DNA from: Bacillota bacterium
Lineage (GTDB): Bacteria > Bacillota > Clostridia > Peptostreptococcales > Anaerovoracaceae
DNA: 7,684 bases
Assembly (NCBI GenBank): GCA_017515765.1
Contig: JAFWFF010000087.1
Coordinates: 1-7,684, forward strand
Direction of reading: 5' to 3'
The notes below the pieces were generated by a model. That model was not told the origin of the DNA. It did not search any database and saw nothing but the letters and a program-made list of their open reading frames with translations. Position 1 is the stretch's first letter; every line of letters begins with the position of its first letter. Both the position numbers and the translations under genes were made by a program. Below, piece after piece: positions 1 to 6,411 of the stretch.

Positions 1-990
1 CAGGTCGTCGCCCTGCCTCTGGGCGGAAGACTCTTTGATCAGGTGCCGCCTGTTGCTGGTGGCGTAGATCAGGATATTGCTCCCGGTACCGCTCACATTG
101 CCTTCAAGGATCCCTTTAAGGGAATAGAAGTCCGAGTCGTTTTCCTCAAACGTAAGGTCATCGATGAAGAAGATGAACTTGAGCGGGTTGGAGGAGAGGT
201 ATTCGGCGAGCTCGGGTATCTCGGCGACCTGGTCCTTGCTGAACTCCACCAGCCTCACGCCTTTGTCAAAGAACGCAGCCGCGCACGCCTTGACGGTGGA
301 TGATTTGCCTGTACCTGCGTCACCGTAGAGCAGAACGTTGGAAGCGCGTTCACCGTTTGCGAGAGCTTCCGTGTTCTTCAGGACGAGCCCGCGCTCCGCC
401 TCATAGCCGTAGAGCTGTGAGAGAGTCTGATACTCCGCCTTCTTTACGGGTATGAGCGCGCCGCCGCGGACCTTGAACATCATGGTGTTCCTGAAGATCC
501 CGTAACCGTTGGTCTTCAGCCCCGCCAGAAGATCGAGATAGTCTTTTTTGATGTCGACGGGGGAGTTGTCCCAGCCGGGGAGGCTGAATCCGCAGTCTAT
601 CATGTCGGCAATATCATCGGATCTGAGTTCTGCGAGCTGCTGGAGAGTGTCGATCTCTGACTCGAGGCAGTCGGCCATGCCTGTAGCGCTGCCCCTGGAT
701 CCGTCGGAGGAGAAGATGTTGACAAAGAATGAGTCTTTGTTCAGCACGTAATCCCTCACGAACCCCGCAAGATCGCCTCCTGCGGCGTATATCGACCTGC
801 AGAGGGCACCGTAAGCGCTGACCTCAGAAGAAAGGATCATCTGGCCGGACGATGTATCGATATATGGCTCCATGCTCTGCGCTTCGATCAGATCCAGAAG
901 ATCCCTTACCGGTTCCTCTTCAAGGATATCCCGGAAGATCGAGAGCGACAGCAGCCTGAGCCTGAGTGTCTGCAGTTCGGATGCAGTCAT
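1..990 (-). CDS. DUF815-family AAA+ ATP-binding protein, C-terminus cut by the window edge
   Basis: I translated the minus strand from the ATG at 990-988 and it stays open for 330 codons to the left edge, so the C-terminus is missing. A P-loop GDAGTGKS sits at residues 223-230, preceded by a hydrophobic strand (NVLLY). A Walker B strand FIFFIDD is at 272-278. A sensor-1-like stretch (NILIYATSN, 305-313) leads into RRHLIKE. This order and the TSNRRHLI signature match the DUF815 family of predicted AAA+ ATPases, which usually run somewhat over 400 residues. The first 200 residues are a helical, acidic region typical of the family's less conserved N-terminal part. No signal peptide or membrane segment is visible, so it is probably cytosolic. 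The biological role is not established. It starts 8 bases after the ilvE stop on the same strand, so it is probably cotranscribed. No strong ribosome binding site is visible, which suggests coupling to ilvE translation. An in-frame stop shortly upstream limits the start choice. Confidence 0.88.
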   Translation of the reverse strand, partial: MTASELQTLRLRLLSLSIFRDILEEEPVRDLLDLIEAQSMEPYIDTSSGQMILSSEVSAYGALCRSIYAAGGDLAGFVRDYVLNKDSFFVNIFSSDGSRGSATGMADCLESEIDTLQQLAELRSDDIADMIDCGFSLPGWDNSPVDIKKDYLDLLAGLKTNGYGIFRNTMMFKVRGGALIPVKKAEYQTLSQLYGYEAERGLVLKNTEALANGERASNVLLYGDAGTGKSSTVKACAAAFFDKGVRLVEFSKDQVAEIPELAEYLSSNPLKFIFFIDDLTFEENDSDFYSLKGILEGNVSGTGSNILIYATSNRRHLIKESSAQRQGDDL

Positions 991-998
991 GGCTGCTT

Positions 999-2069
999 CT
1001 ATTCAACCGGCTCGGTCCAGCCCATGAAGTCATCCAGCTTTCCGGTCTGGATGCCGTAGATGGTGTCGTACATCTCCTTGGCTACAGGGCCGATCTCGTT
1101 GTTGTTGATGATCATGTTGTCGCCCTTGTAGAGCAGTTCGCCGACGGGGGATACGATGGCGGCTGTTCCGGCAGCGAACATCTCCTTCAGCTCACCCTTC
1201 TTATAGGCTTCCTCAAGCTCGTCGATGGAGATCTGACGCTCTTTGATATTGTAGCCTTTCTTCTTGCAGAGGGCGATGATGGAGTCCCTGGTGATGCCGG
1301 GGAGGATGGAGCCGTTCAGCTCGCTGGTGCAGATCTCGTCGCCGATGACGAAGAAGGCGTTTGCCGCGCCGATCTCCTCGATGTATTTCTGATGGATGCC
1401 GTCCAGCCAGAGGATCTGCTCATAGCCTTTCTCGTGGGCTATCTCCTGGGCCTTGAGGCTTCCGCCGTAGTTTCCTGCGCACTTGGCTTCTCCGGTACCG
1501 CCCTTGACCGCTCTTACGTATACGTCTTCAACATACATCTTGGTGGGAGCGAGGCCGTTCACGAAGTAGGGGCCTACCGGCGAAAGGATGATCATGAACT
1601 TGTACTGCGTGGAGCGCCTTACGCCGAGGAAGGGCTCGGTCGCGAAGATGAAGGGCCTGATGTAGAGAGCTGTTCCTTCGCCTTCGGGGATCCAGTCCTG
1701 GTCGACCTTGACGAGGGCTTTGATCGCGTCAACAAAGAGGTCTTCGTCGATCGGCGGGATGCAGAGCCTGTCGTTGGTCCTGTTGGTGCGTTTGGCGTTC
1801 ATATAGGGGCGGAAGAGCTGGACTCTTCCGGAAGCGGTCTTGTAAGCCTTGAGTCCCTCGAACATCTCCTGGCCGTAGTGGAGGCAGCAGGCAGCCGGAT
1901 CCAGAGCGATGGGGCCGTAGGGGACGATCTTTCCGTCATGCCAGCCCTGACCGTCGTCATAGTCCATCATGAACATGTGGTCGGTGAAGACTGTACCGAA
2001 GCGGAGACCTTTGGAAGAAGGCTTGACGCCTGGGTTCGGGTTTAATGTGACCGGGAATTCGTGTTTCAT
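999..2069 (-). CDS. ilvE: Branched-chain amino acid aminotransferase (class IV PLP enzyme)
   Basis: This enzyme transfers the amino group between glutamate and the 2-keto acids of valine, leucine and isoleucine. It performs the last step of their synthesis and the first of their breakdown, in the cytosol, using pyridoxal phosphate. The 356 residues match the longer, eukaryote-like BCAT subtype. Visible landmarks are HYGQEMFEGLKAY (64-76), RPFIFATEPFLGV (138-150), the expected PLP lysine K196 in GEAKCAGNYGGSL, and the cofactor loop EEIGAANAFF (231-240), whose E232 aligns with the PLP-binding glutamate. LPGITR (256-261) and FAAGTAAIVSPVG (298-310) follow. I chose the ATG at 2069 because AGAGGT lies 6 bases before it and the protein then begins MKHEFPVTLNP, as expected. 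The frame is open further upstream (ATG at 2087, TTG at 2111), but those starts would add a peptide not expected in the family. It leads a leftward unit with the DUF815 gene and diverges from valS. Confidence 0.95.
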   Translation of the reverse strand: MKHEFPVTLNPNPGVKPSSKGLRFGTVFTDHMFMMDYDDGQGWHDGKIVPYGPIALDPAACCLHYGQEMFEGLKAYKTASGRVQLFRPYMNAKRTNRTNDRLCIPPIDEDLFVDAIKALVKVDQDWIPEGEGTALYIRPFIFATEPFLGVRRSTQYKFMIILSPVGPYFVNGLAPTKMYVEDVYVRAVKGGTGEAKCAGNYGGSLKAQEIAHEKGYEQILWLDGIHQKYIEEIGAANAFFVIGDEICTSELNGSILPGITRDSIIALCKKKGYNIKERQISIDELEEAYKKGELKEMFAAGTAAIVSPVGELLYKGDNMIINNNEIGPVAKEMYDTIYGIQTGKLDDFMGWTEPVE

Positions 2070-2075
2070 TTCTTT

Positions 2076-2081
2076 ACCTCT
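2076..2081 (-). promoter_or_regulatory. Ribosome binding site of ilvE
   Basis: On the minus strand AGAGGT lies 6 bases before the ATG at 2069. It decides the start codon, because the longer in-frame alternatives at 2087 and 2111 have no comparable site. Confidence 0.8.
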
Positions 2082-2138
2082 TTTCATTGTTGATGCCTGC
2101 GCAAAAAACAAATGGCTTTTTGTGAATCCATACCAAAT

Positions 2139-2167
2139 ATCTTACTCTTGCGGGCTGTGAATGTCAA
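2139..2167 (-). promoter_or_regulatory. Sigma-A-type promoter for ilvE
   Basis: On the minus strand a perfect -35 TTGACA (2167-2162) is followed by a 17-base spacer and a near-consensus -10 TAAGAT (2144-2139). Transcription would begin near 2132, leaving a leader of about 63 bases. The sequence upstream of the -35, around 2190-2225, is very AT-rich and could act as an UP element. The leader is too short for a T-box, and I see no terminator/antiterminator pair in it. Confidence 0.75.
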
Positions 2168-2177
2168 CAATCCAAAC

Positions 2178-2234
2178 CCTGTAAAAATGCCTCTTAATCA
2201 ATATATTTAGTTACTATATATCTTGTTATACAGG
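2178..2234. repeat. Spaced inverted repeat CCTGTA...TACAGG in the divergent control region
   Basis: CCTGTA at 2178-2183 is the exact inverse complement of TACAGG at 2229-2234. Allowing one mismatch, each arm extends to about 9 bases (CCTGTAAAA against CCTGTATAA). The arms are 45 bases apart and flank an AT-rich centre. One arm lies about 10 bases upstream of the ilvE -35, and the other lies directly after the proposed valS -35. It could be a pair of half-sites for a regulator, but a match this short in AT-rich DNA may be chance. Confidence 0.25.
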
Positions 2235-2251
2235 CTATTTTGCGTTATTAT
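2223..2251 (+). promoter_or_regulatory. Probable sigma-A-type promoter for the valS operon
   Basis: A -35-like TTGTTA (2223-2228) is followed by exactly 17 bases and a -10-like TATTAT (2246-2251). A second TATTAT lies at 2251-2256 but has poorer spacing. Transcription would start near 2258, giving a leader of about 75 bases. The proposed -35 elements of this promoter and the ilvE promoter are about 55 bases apart. Confidence 0.5.
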
Positions 2252-2315
2252 ATTATACGTATAGCCATGTCGTTTTTTACAAAAGCGGCGCCCGGACATA
2301 CGATAAACGAACATT

Positions 2316-2322
2316 GAAAGGA
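2316..2322 (+). promoter_or_regulatory. Ribosome binding site of valS
   Basis: GAAAGGA ends 10 bases before the ATG at 2333, slightly further than the usual spacing. Its last two bases are also the first two of the palindrome at 2321-2332. Confidence 0.6.
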
Positions 2323-2332
2323 TAAGCTTATC
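2321..2332. repeat. Perfect 12-base palindrome directly before the valS start codon
   Basis: GATAAGCTTATC reads identically on both strands and fills the space between the ribosome binding site and the ATG at 2333. As RNA it could only form a weak 4-base-pair stem with an AGCU loop. As DNA it has the symmetry of a small operator. Function is unknown. Confidence 0.4.
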
Positions 2333-5005
2333 ATGGAACAGAACCTTGCCAAGAATTATGACCCGAAGGATTTCGAGGAAAGGATATACAAGACCTGGGA
2401 GGAGACCGGCTCTTTCATAGCAGAGCGCGACCGGGACAAGAAACCGTATACCATCGTAATGCCGCCTCCCAACATCACGGGGCAGCTCCATATGGGGCAC
2501 GCTCTTGACCATACGCTCCAGGACGTTTTGATCAGGTATAAGAGAATGCACGGTTTCTCGGCCCTCTGGCTTCCGGGTTCCGACCACGCCAGCATCGCGA
2601 CAGAGATGAAGGTAGTTGAGAAGCTCCGCAAGGAGGAGGGACTGACCAAAGAAGACCTCGGACGCGAGGAGTTCCTTAAGCGCGCATGGGCATGGAAGAA
2701 GGAGTACGGCGGACGCATAACGAAGCAGTGCCGCAAGCTCGGCGACTCCTGCGACTGGAGCAGGGAGCGCTTCACCATGGACGAGGGCTGCAACAAGGCT
2801 GTAAGGCATTTCTTCGTCCAGCTTTACAAGAAGGGCCTCATCTACCGCGGCAACAGGCTGATCAACTGGTGTCCGGACTGCGGGACCTCTCTTTCCGACG
2901 CCGAAGTCGAGCATCGCGATATCGAGGGACTCTACTGGTACTTCAGATATCCCGCCGCAGAGGAAGGCGGGAAGGACATGGTTGTAGCGACCTCCAGGCC
3001 CGAGACCATGTTCGGCGATACCGCCATCGCGGTAAATCCCGAAGACGAGAGATATAAGGACATGGTCGGCACGAAGGTCATCCTGCCTCTGGTAGGCCGC
3101 GAGATCCCGATCATCGCGGACCCGTATCCGGATCCCGAGAAGGGTACCGGCGCGGTGAAGATCACTCCTGCCCACGACCCGAACGACTTCGAGGTCGGAC
3201 AGCGTGCCGGGCTTGAGATCCTCTGCTGCATGAACGACGACGCGACCATGAACGAGCTCGCGGGCAAATACGCAGGCATGGACCGCTACGAGTGCAGGAA
3301 AGCCTGGGTAAAAGAACTCGAGGACGCGGGCTATCTCGTGAAGACAGAGAAGGTGACCATCCCCGTCGGCGAATGCTACAGATGCCACAACGCGATCGAA
3401 CCGATGCTCTCTGACCAGTGGTTCGTAGCGATGGAGGAACTCGCGAAGCCCGCTATCGAGGCTGCGAAGAGCGGCGAGCTCAGCTTTGTTCCGGACAGGT
3501 TCGAGAAGATCTATCTTAAATGGCTGAACGAGATCAGGGACTGGTGCATCTCCAGACAGCTCTGGTGGGGACACAGGATCCCGGCATGGTACTGTCAGGA
3601 CTGCGGAGCGATCACCGTCGCGGAAGAGACTCCCTGCGCCTGCGAGAAGTGCGGATCGGCGAACATCAAACAGGATGAGGACGTACTTGACACATGGTTC
3701 AGCTCCGCTCTCTGGCCCTTCAGCACGATGGGCTGGCCCGAGGAGACCGAGGACTTTAAGTACTTCTATCCGACCGACGTGCTCGTGACCGGATACGACA
3801 TCATATTCTTCTGGGTCGTAAGGATGGTGTTCAGCGCCTGTGAGACCACAGGCAAGTCGCCTTTCCACCACGTCTACGTCCACGGGCTCGTCCGCGACGC
3901 CCTCGGCCGCAAGATGAGCAAATCTCTCGGCAACGGCGTCGATCCTCTCGAGATCATAGACAAATACGGCGCGGACGCTCTCCGGTTCATGCTCTCCACG
4001 GGCATCACCCCCGGCAACGACATGAGGTTCACAGAGGACAGGATCGAATCCGCAAGGAACTTTGCCAACAAGCTCTGGAACGCTTCCAGGTTCGTGATAA
4101 TGAATCTGGTGAACGAAGACGGAAGCCTCAAGCCCATAGCCCCGGGATCCGTGACCGAGCTTGCGGGACGCCTTAGCGACGAGGACAAGTGGATGATGTC
4201 CCGCGTGAAAGAGGCCCAGGCTTACGCCGAAAAGGCCATGGACAAATATGAACTCGCCATGGCAGGCCAGCGTGTATACGACCTCATCTGGAGCGAGTTC
4301 TGCGACTGGTACATCGAGATGGTGAAGAAGAGGCTCCAGGGGACAGGCGATGACGTTGCGGTCTGCAGGAGAGTCCTTCTCACCGCGCTCAAGGATATGC
4401 TGAAGATGCTCCACCCGTTCATGCCCTTCATCACAGAGGAGATCTGGGGCAAGCTGCCCGAGTCGGACGGCCTTTTGATCGGCGCACAGTGGCCCTGCTA
4501 CGACGAGCTGCCTGACTTTGAGGAGGAAGCCGCGAGAGTCGAGACCGCGATGGAGATCATCAAAGCTATCCGCGTCATCAGGACAGACGCCGGAGCTGCC
4601 CCCGGGAAGAAGCTCAACGCGATGATAGTCTCCGGTGACGACGAGGCTGCGAGGATACGCCTCGCGGAGCGCTTCATAACAGAGATCGGAGGCATAACCC
4701 ACATCGAATACATGGCGGACAAGTCCGGAGTGCCGGAGGACGCAATGGGACAGGTCATCACCGGTGCGGAGGTGTTCGTACCGCTTGCCGAACTCGTTGA
4801 CATCGCTGCGGAGATCGAACGCCTGACCAAAGAAAAAGCCCGCCTTGAGGGCGAAGTCAAGAGAGCTTCCGGCAAGCTCGCCAACGAGGGCTTCGTGAGC
4901 AAAGCTCCCGCGAGGCTCATCGAGGAAGAGCGCGCCAAGCTCGCGGATTACACAGAGAAGCTCGGCAAGGTGACCGAACGTCTCGCGGCGATGCAGGGGA
5001 AATAG
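2333..5005 (+). CDS. valS: Valine--tRNA ligase
   Basis: This cytosolic class I aminoacyl-tRNA synthetase joins valine to tRNA-Val with ATP and edits mischarged threonine. The 890 residues are full length for bacterial ValS. PPPNITGQLHMGHALDHT (44-61) carries the HIGH-type motif as HMGH (53-56), and KMSKS is at 527-531. A CPDC pair (180-183) and C421/C424 with C437/C440 look like zinc-binding knuckles. The editing domain lies between the two halves of the catalytic domain and is marked by ATSRPETMFGD (from about 219) and later TPAHDPNDFEVG. DVLDTWFSSALWPF follows the second knuckle, as in ValS. The anticodon-binding helical domain includes EFCDWYIEMVK. The last 60 or so residues (about 826-887) are a charged heptad-like coiled coil, the tRNA-contacting arm typical of bacterial ValS. 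It heads the rightward operon and diverges from ilvE. No T-box is visible in its leader. Confidence 0.98.
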   Translation: MEQNLAKNYDPKDFEERIYKTWEETGSFIAERDRDKKPYTIVMPPPNITGQLHMGHALDHTLQDVLIRYKRMHGFSALWLPGSDHASIATEMKVVEKLRKEEGLTKEDLGREEFLKRAWAWKKEYGGRITKQCRKLGDSCDWSRERFTMDEGCNKAVRHFFVQLYKKGLIYRGNRLINWCPDCGTSLSDAEVEHRDIEGLYWYFRYPAAEEGGKDMVVATSRPETMFGDTAIAVNPEDERYKDMVGTKVILPLVGREIPIIADPYPDPEKGTGAVKITPAHDPNDFEVGQRAGLEILCCMNDDATMNELAGKYAGMDRYECRKAWVKELEDAGYLVKTEKVTIPVGECYRCHNAIEPMLSDQWFVAMEELAKPAIEAAKSGELSFVPDRFEKIYLKWLNEIRDWCISRQLWWGHRIPAWYCQDCGAITVAEETPCACEKCGSANIKQDEDVLDTWFSSALWPFSTMGWPEETEDFKYFYPTDVLVTGYDIIFFWVVRMVFSACETTGKSPFHHVYVHGLVRDALGRKMSKSLGNGVDPLEIIDKYGADALRFMLSTGITPGNDMRFTEDRIESARNFANKLWNASRFVIMNLVNEDGSLKPIAPGSVTELAGRLSDEDKWMMSRVKEAQAYAEKAMDKYELAMAGQRVYDLIWSEFCDWYIEMVKKRLQGTGDDVAVCRRVLLTALKDMLKMLHPFMPFITEEIWGKLPESDGLLIGAQWPCYDELPDFEEEAARVETAMEIIKAIRVIRTDAGAAPGKKLNAMIVSGDDEAARIRLAERFITEIGGITHIEYMADKSGVPEDAMGQVITGAEVFVPLAELVDIAAEIERLTKEKARLEGEVKRASGKLANEGFVSKAPARLIEEERAKLADYTEKLGKVTERLAAMQGK

Positions 5006-5008
5006 GAA

Positions 5009-5959
5009 GTGAAAAAGACCAGGAAAGTCATTCTGTTCTACAATCCCAATTCGGGGAACGGGATGTTCAAAAACAATCTCGACGACATAATCGCGAGATT
5101 CCAGGAAGCGGACCTTATGGTAGTCCCGCTCAGGGCTAGCGGCGACCGCATCTTTGATTACCTCGCCGAACTGGATAAGGACACCTATCAGGAAGAGTAC
5201 GCCGGGATCATCGCCGCCGGAGGGGACGGGACGCTTAACGTCTGCGTCAACGCGATGGTGGAGAACGGCATAGACCTTCCTCTTGCCGTATTCCCGGCCG
5301 GCACCGCCAACGACTTCGCGTCGTATTTCGAGATCCCGACCAACCTGGACGGAATGATAGAGATCGCTCTTTCCGGAAATACGACCAAAGCCGACGTCGG
5401 AGTGGTAAACGGCCACTATTTCATAAACGTTGCGGCGATAGGACAGGTAGTGGACGTCAGCCAGAAGACCGATCCCACGCTTAAGAACTCGATCGGGATC
5501 CTGGCGTATTATCTCAAGGGCCTTTCCGAGGTCCCGACACTCAAGCCTGTACCGGTCACCCTGACCACGCCGGAGAGGGTGTACCGCGAGAAGATGTACT
5601 TCATGGTCGTGATGAACGGGAGATCCGCAGGAGGATTCCGCAAGATCTCGCCGGATTCGGAGATAAACGACGGAATGCTCGACGTCCTGCTCTTCAGAAA
5701 GATACCGCCTCTGGAGATGCCCTCATTCTTCATGCGGGTGCTGCACGGCACTCATCCCGAGAGCAAATACGTCCTGCATTTCAAGACTTCCAAGCTGCTG
5801 CTGGAGTCGAAGGAAGACCTTCCCACAGATATCGACGGAGAACACGGGAAGAAGCTCCCTCTTGACTTCACCATGCTCCCCGGAAGACTCAGGGTAGCAA
5901 CCAGGGAGATGAATATGGGCATTGGGAGCAAAGATCCGCAGAAGGAGCAGGAAGAATGA
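5009..5959 (+). CDS. Diacylglycerol kinase family lipid kinase (DgkB/YegS/BmrU-like)
   Basis: Members phosphorylate diacylglycerol or a related lipid with ATP. In Gram-positive bacteria DgkB returns diacylglycerol released by lipoteichoic acid synthesis to the phosphatidic acid pool. The 316 residues match the family. Landmarks are NPNSGNG (12-18), the nucleotide-binding GGDGT (71-75), PAGTAND (96-102), FINVAAIG (138-145), SPDSEINDGMLDV (214-226) and DIDGE (274-278). D276 and E278 in the last motif correspond to the catalytic pair described for DgkB. No membrane segment is obvious, as in soluble, membrane-associated members. The start is GTG, 3 bases after the valS stop, with AGGGGA inside the valS end (4995-5000) 8 bases upstream. 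The exact substrate cannot be told from sequence, since some relatives act on other lipids. A nearby plsX supports a glycerolipid role. The ATGA overlap with the next gene indicates coupling. Confidence 0.9.
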   Translation: MKKTRKVILFYNPNSGNGMFKNNLDDIIARFQEADLMVVPLRASGDRIFDYLAELDKDTYQEEYAGIIAAGGDGTLNVCVNAMVENGIDLPLAVFPAGTANDFASYFEIPTNLDGMIEIALSGNTTKADVGVVNGHYFINVAAIGQVVDVSQKTDPTLKNSIGILAYYLKGLSEVPTLKPVPVTLTTPERVYREKMYFMVVMNGRSAGGFRKISPDSEINDGMLDVLLFRKIPPLEMPSFFMRVLHGTHPESKYVLHFKTSKLLLESKEDLPTDIDGEHGKKLPLDFTMLPGRLRVATREMNMGIGSKDPQKEQEE

Positions 5960-6411
5960 TCTTTACCGAGACAGACGAATACGAAAGGCTGGTGCGCTTC
6001 TTTGTCGAAAACGGGCTTGAGTTCGACGGTGACGAAGAGGTGGATACCGATATAGTGAAGTGCTATAAGGTGACTTCGGATAACGATGAACTGCTGGCGG
6101 CCTGCGTTCTCGCAAAGCGCGAAGGCAGATTCATAATCGACGGCATAGCGGTCTCCGAAGATCTCCGAAGGAGCGGCACGGGCAGGATGATGCTTGAACA
6201 GCTCGAAAAAGACGTTCTTTCACTGGGCGGAGACTCCATATATCTGGTCGCCAGAGCGCCCGGATTCTTCAGGAAAAACGGATTCGAGGCGATAGACCCG
6301 GAGAATGCTCCGAATTTCTTTGAATGCAAATACTGCCCGCAATACGGGACAAGCTGTCACCCTGAGGTGATGAAGATAACGCTCGGACCTTGCGCAGGAG
6401 GATCGAAATGA
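5956..6411 (+). CDS. GNAT-family N-acetyltransferase with a cysteine-rich C-terminal tail
   Basis: Members transfer an acetyl group from acetyl-CoA to an amine, and the substrate here is unknown. The 151 residues contain one GNAT fold. A strand FIIDGIAVSEDL (59-70) runs into the acetyl-CoA pyrophosphate loop RRSGTG (71-76, R-x-x-G-x-G) and a helix. The strand SIYLVAR (94-100) and FFRKNGFEAI (104-113) follow, the latter typical of motif B. The tail has C124, C127 and C134 followed by His135-Pro, spaced C-x2-C-x6-C-H-P, then EVMKI. This resembles a small metal site. The N-terminal half resembles no subfamily I can name. Its ATG overlaps the lipid kinase stop as ATGA, with AAGGAG at 5942-5947 eight bases upstream, and its stop overlaps the plsX start as ATGA. 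It may be a ribosomal-protein, metabolite or antibiotic-type acetyltransferase, and I cannot choose between these. Confidence 0.85.
   Translation: MIFTETDEYERLVRFFVENGLEFDGDEEVDTDIVKCYKVTSDNDELLAACVLAKREGRFIIDGIAVSEDLRRSGTGRMMLEQLEKDVLSLGGDSIYLVARAPGFFRKNGFEAIDPENAPNFFECKYCPQYGTSCHPEVMKITLGPCAGGSK
6396..6401 (+). promoter_or_regulatory. Ribosome binding site of plsX
   Basis: A perfect AGGAGG lies 6 bases before the ATG at 6408, inside the end of the GNAT gene. It decides the plsX start against the in-frame TTG at 6390, which would place the site inside the gene. Confidence 0.9.

Noticed and set aside
966..2045. 359-codon plus-strand open frame opposite ilvE
   Set aside because: It is a register-matched shadow of ilvE, which has clear family motifs and a good promoter and ribosome binding site on the other strand.
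2084..2131. 15-residue leader peptide before ilvE on the minus strand (ATG at 2131)
   Set aside because: The ATG falls at the predicted transcription start without a ribosome binding site. It encodes only one Ile and one Leu and no run of branched-chain codons.
2261..2304. Possible hairpin in the valS leader (ATGTC pairing with GACAT, CGT with ACG)
   Set aside because: The stem is short and broken by a bulge, no T-run follows, and it does not resemble a terminator or known riboswitch.
2267..2317. 16-codon leader peptide before valS (ATG at 2267, TGA at 2315)
   Set aside because: It has no ribosome binding site, starts about 9 bases from the predicted transcription start, and has no valine codons, so it does not look like an attenuator peptide.
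2207..5416. 1069-codon minus-strand open frame as a real gene
   Set aside because: It is in exact codon register opposite valS and the lipid kinase. Its translation has no recognisable domain, and codon avoidance in valS explains it.
6390..6407. Upstream TTG start for plsX
   Set aside because: It would put the perfect AGGAGG inside the gene and add six residues before the canonical PlsX N-terminus.
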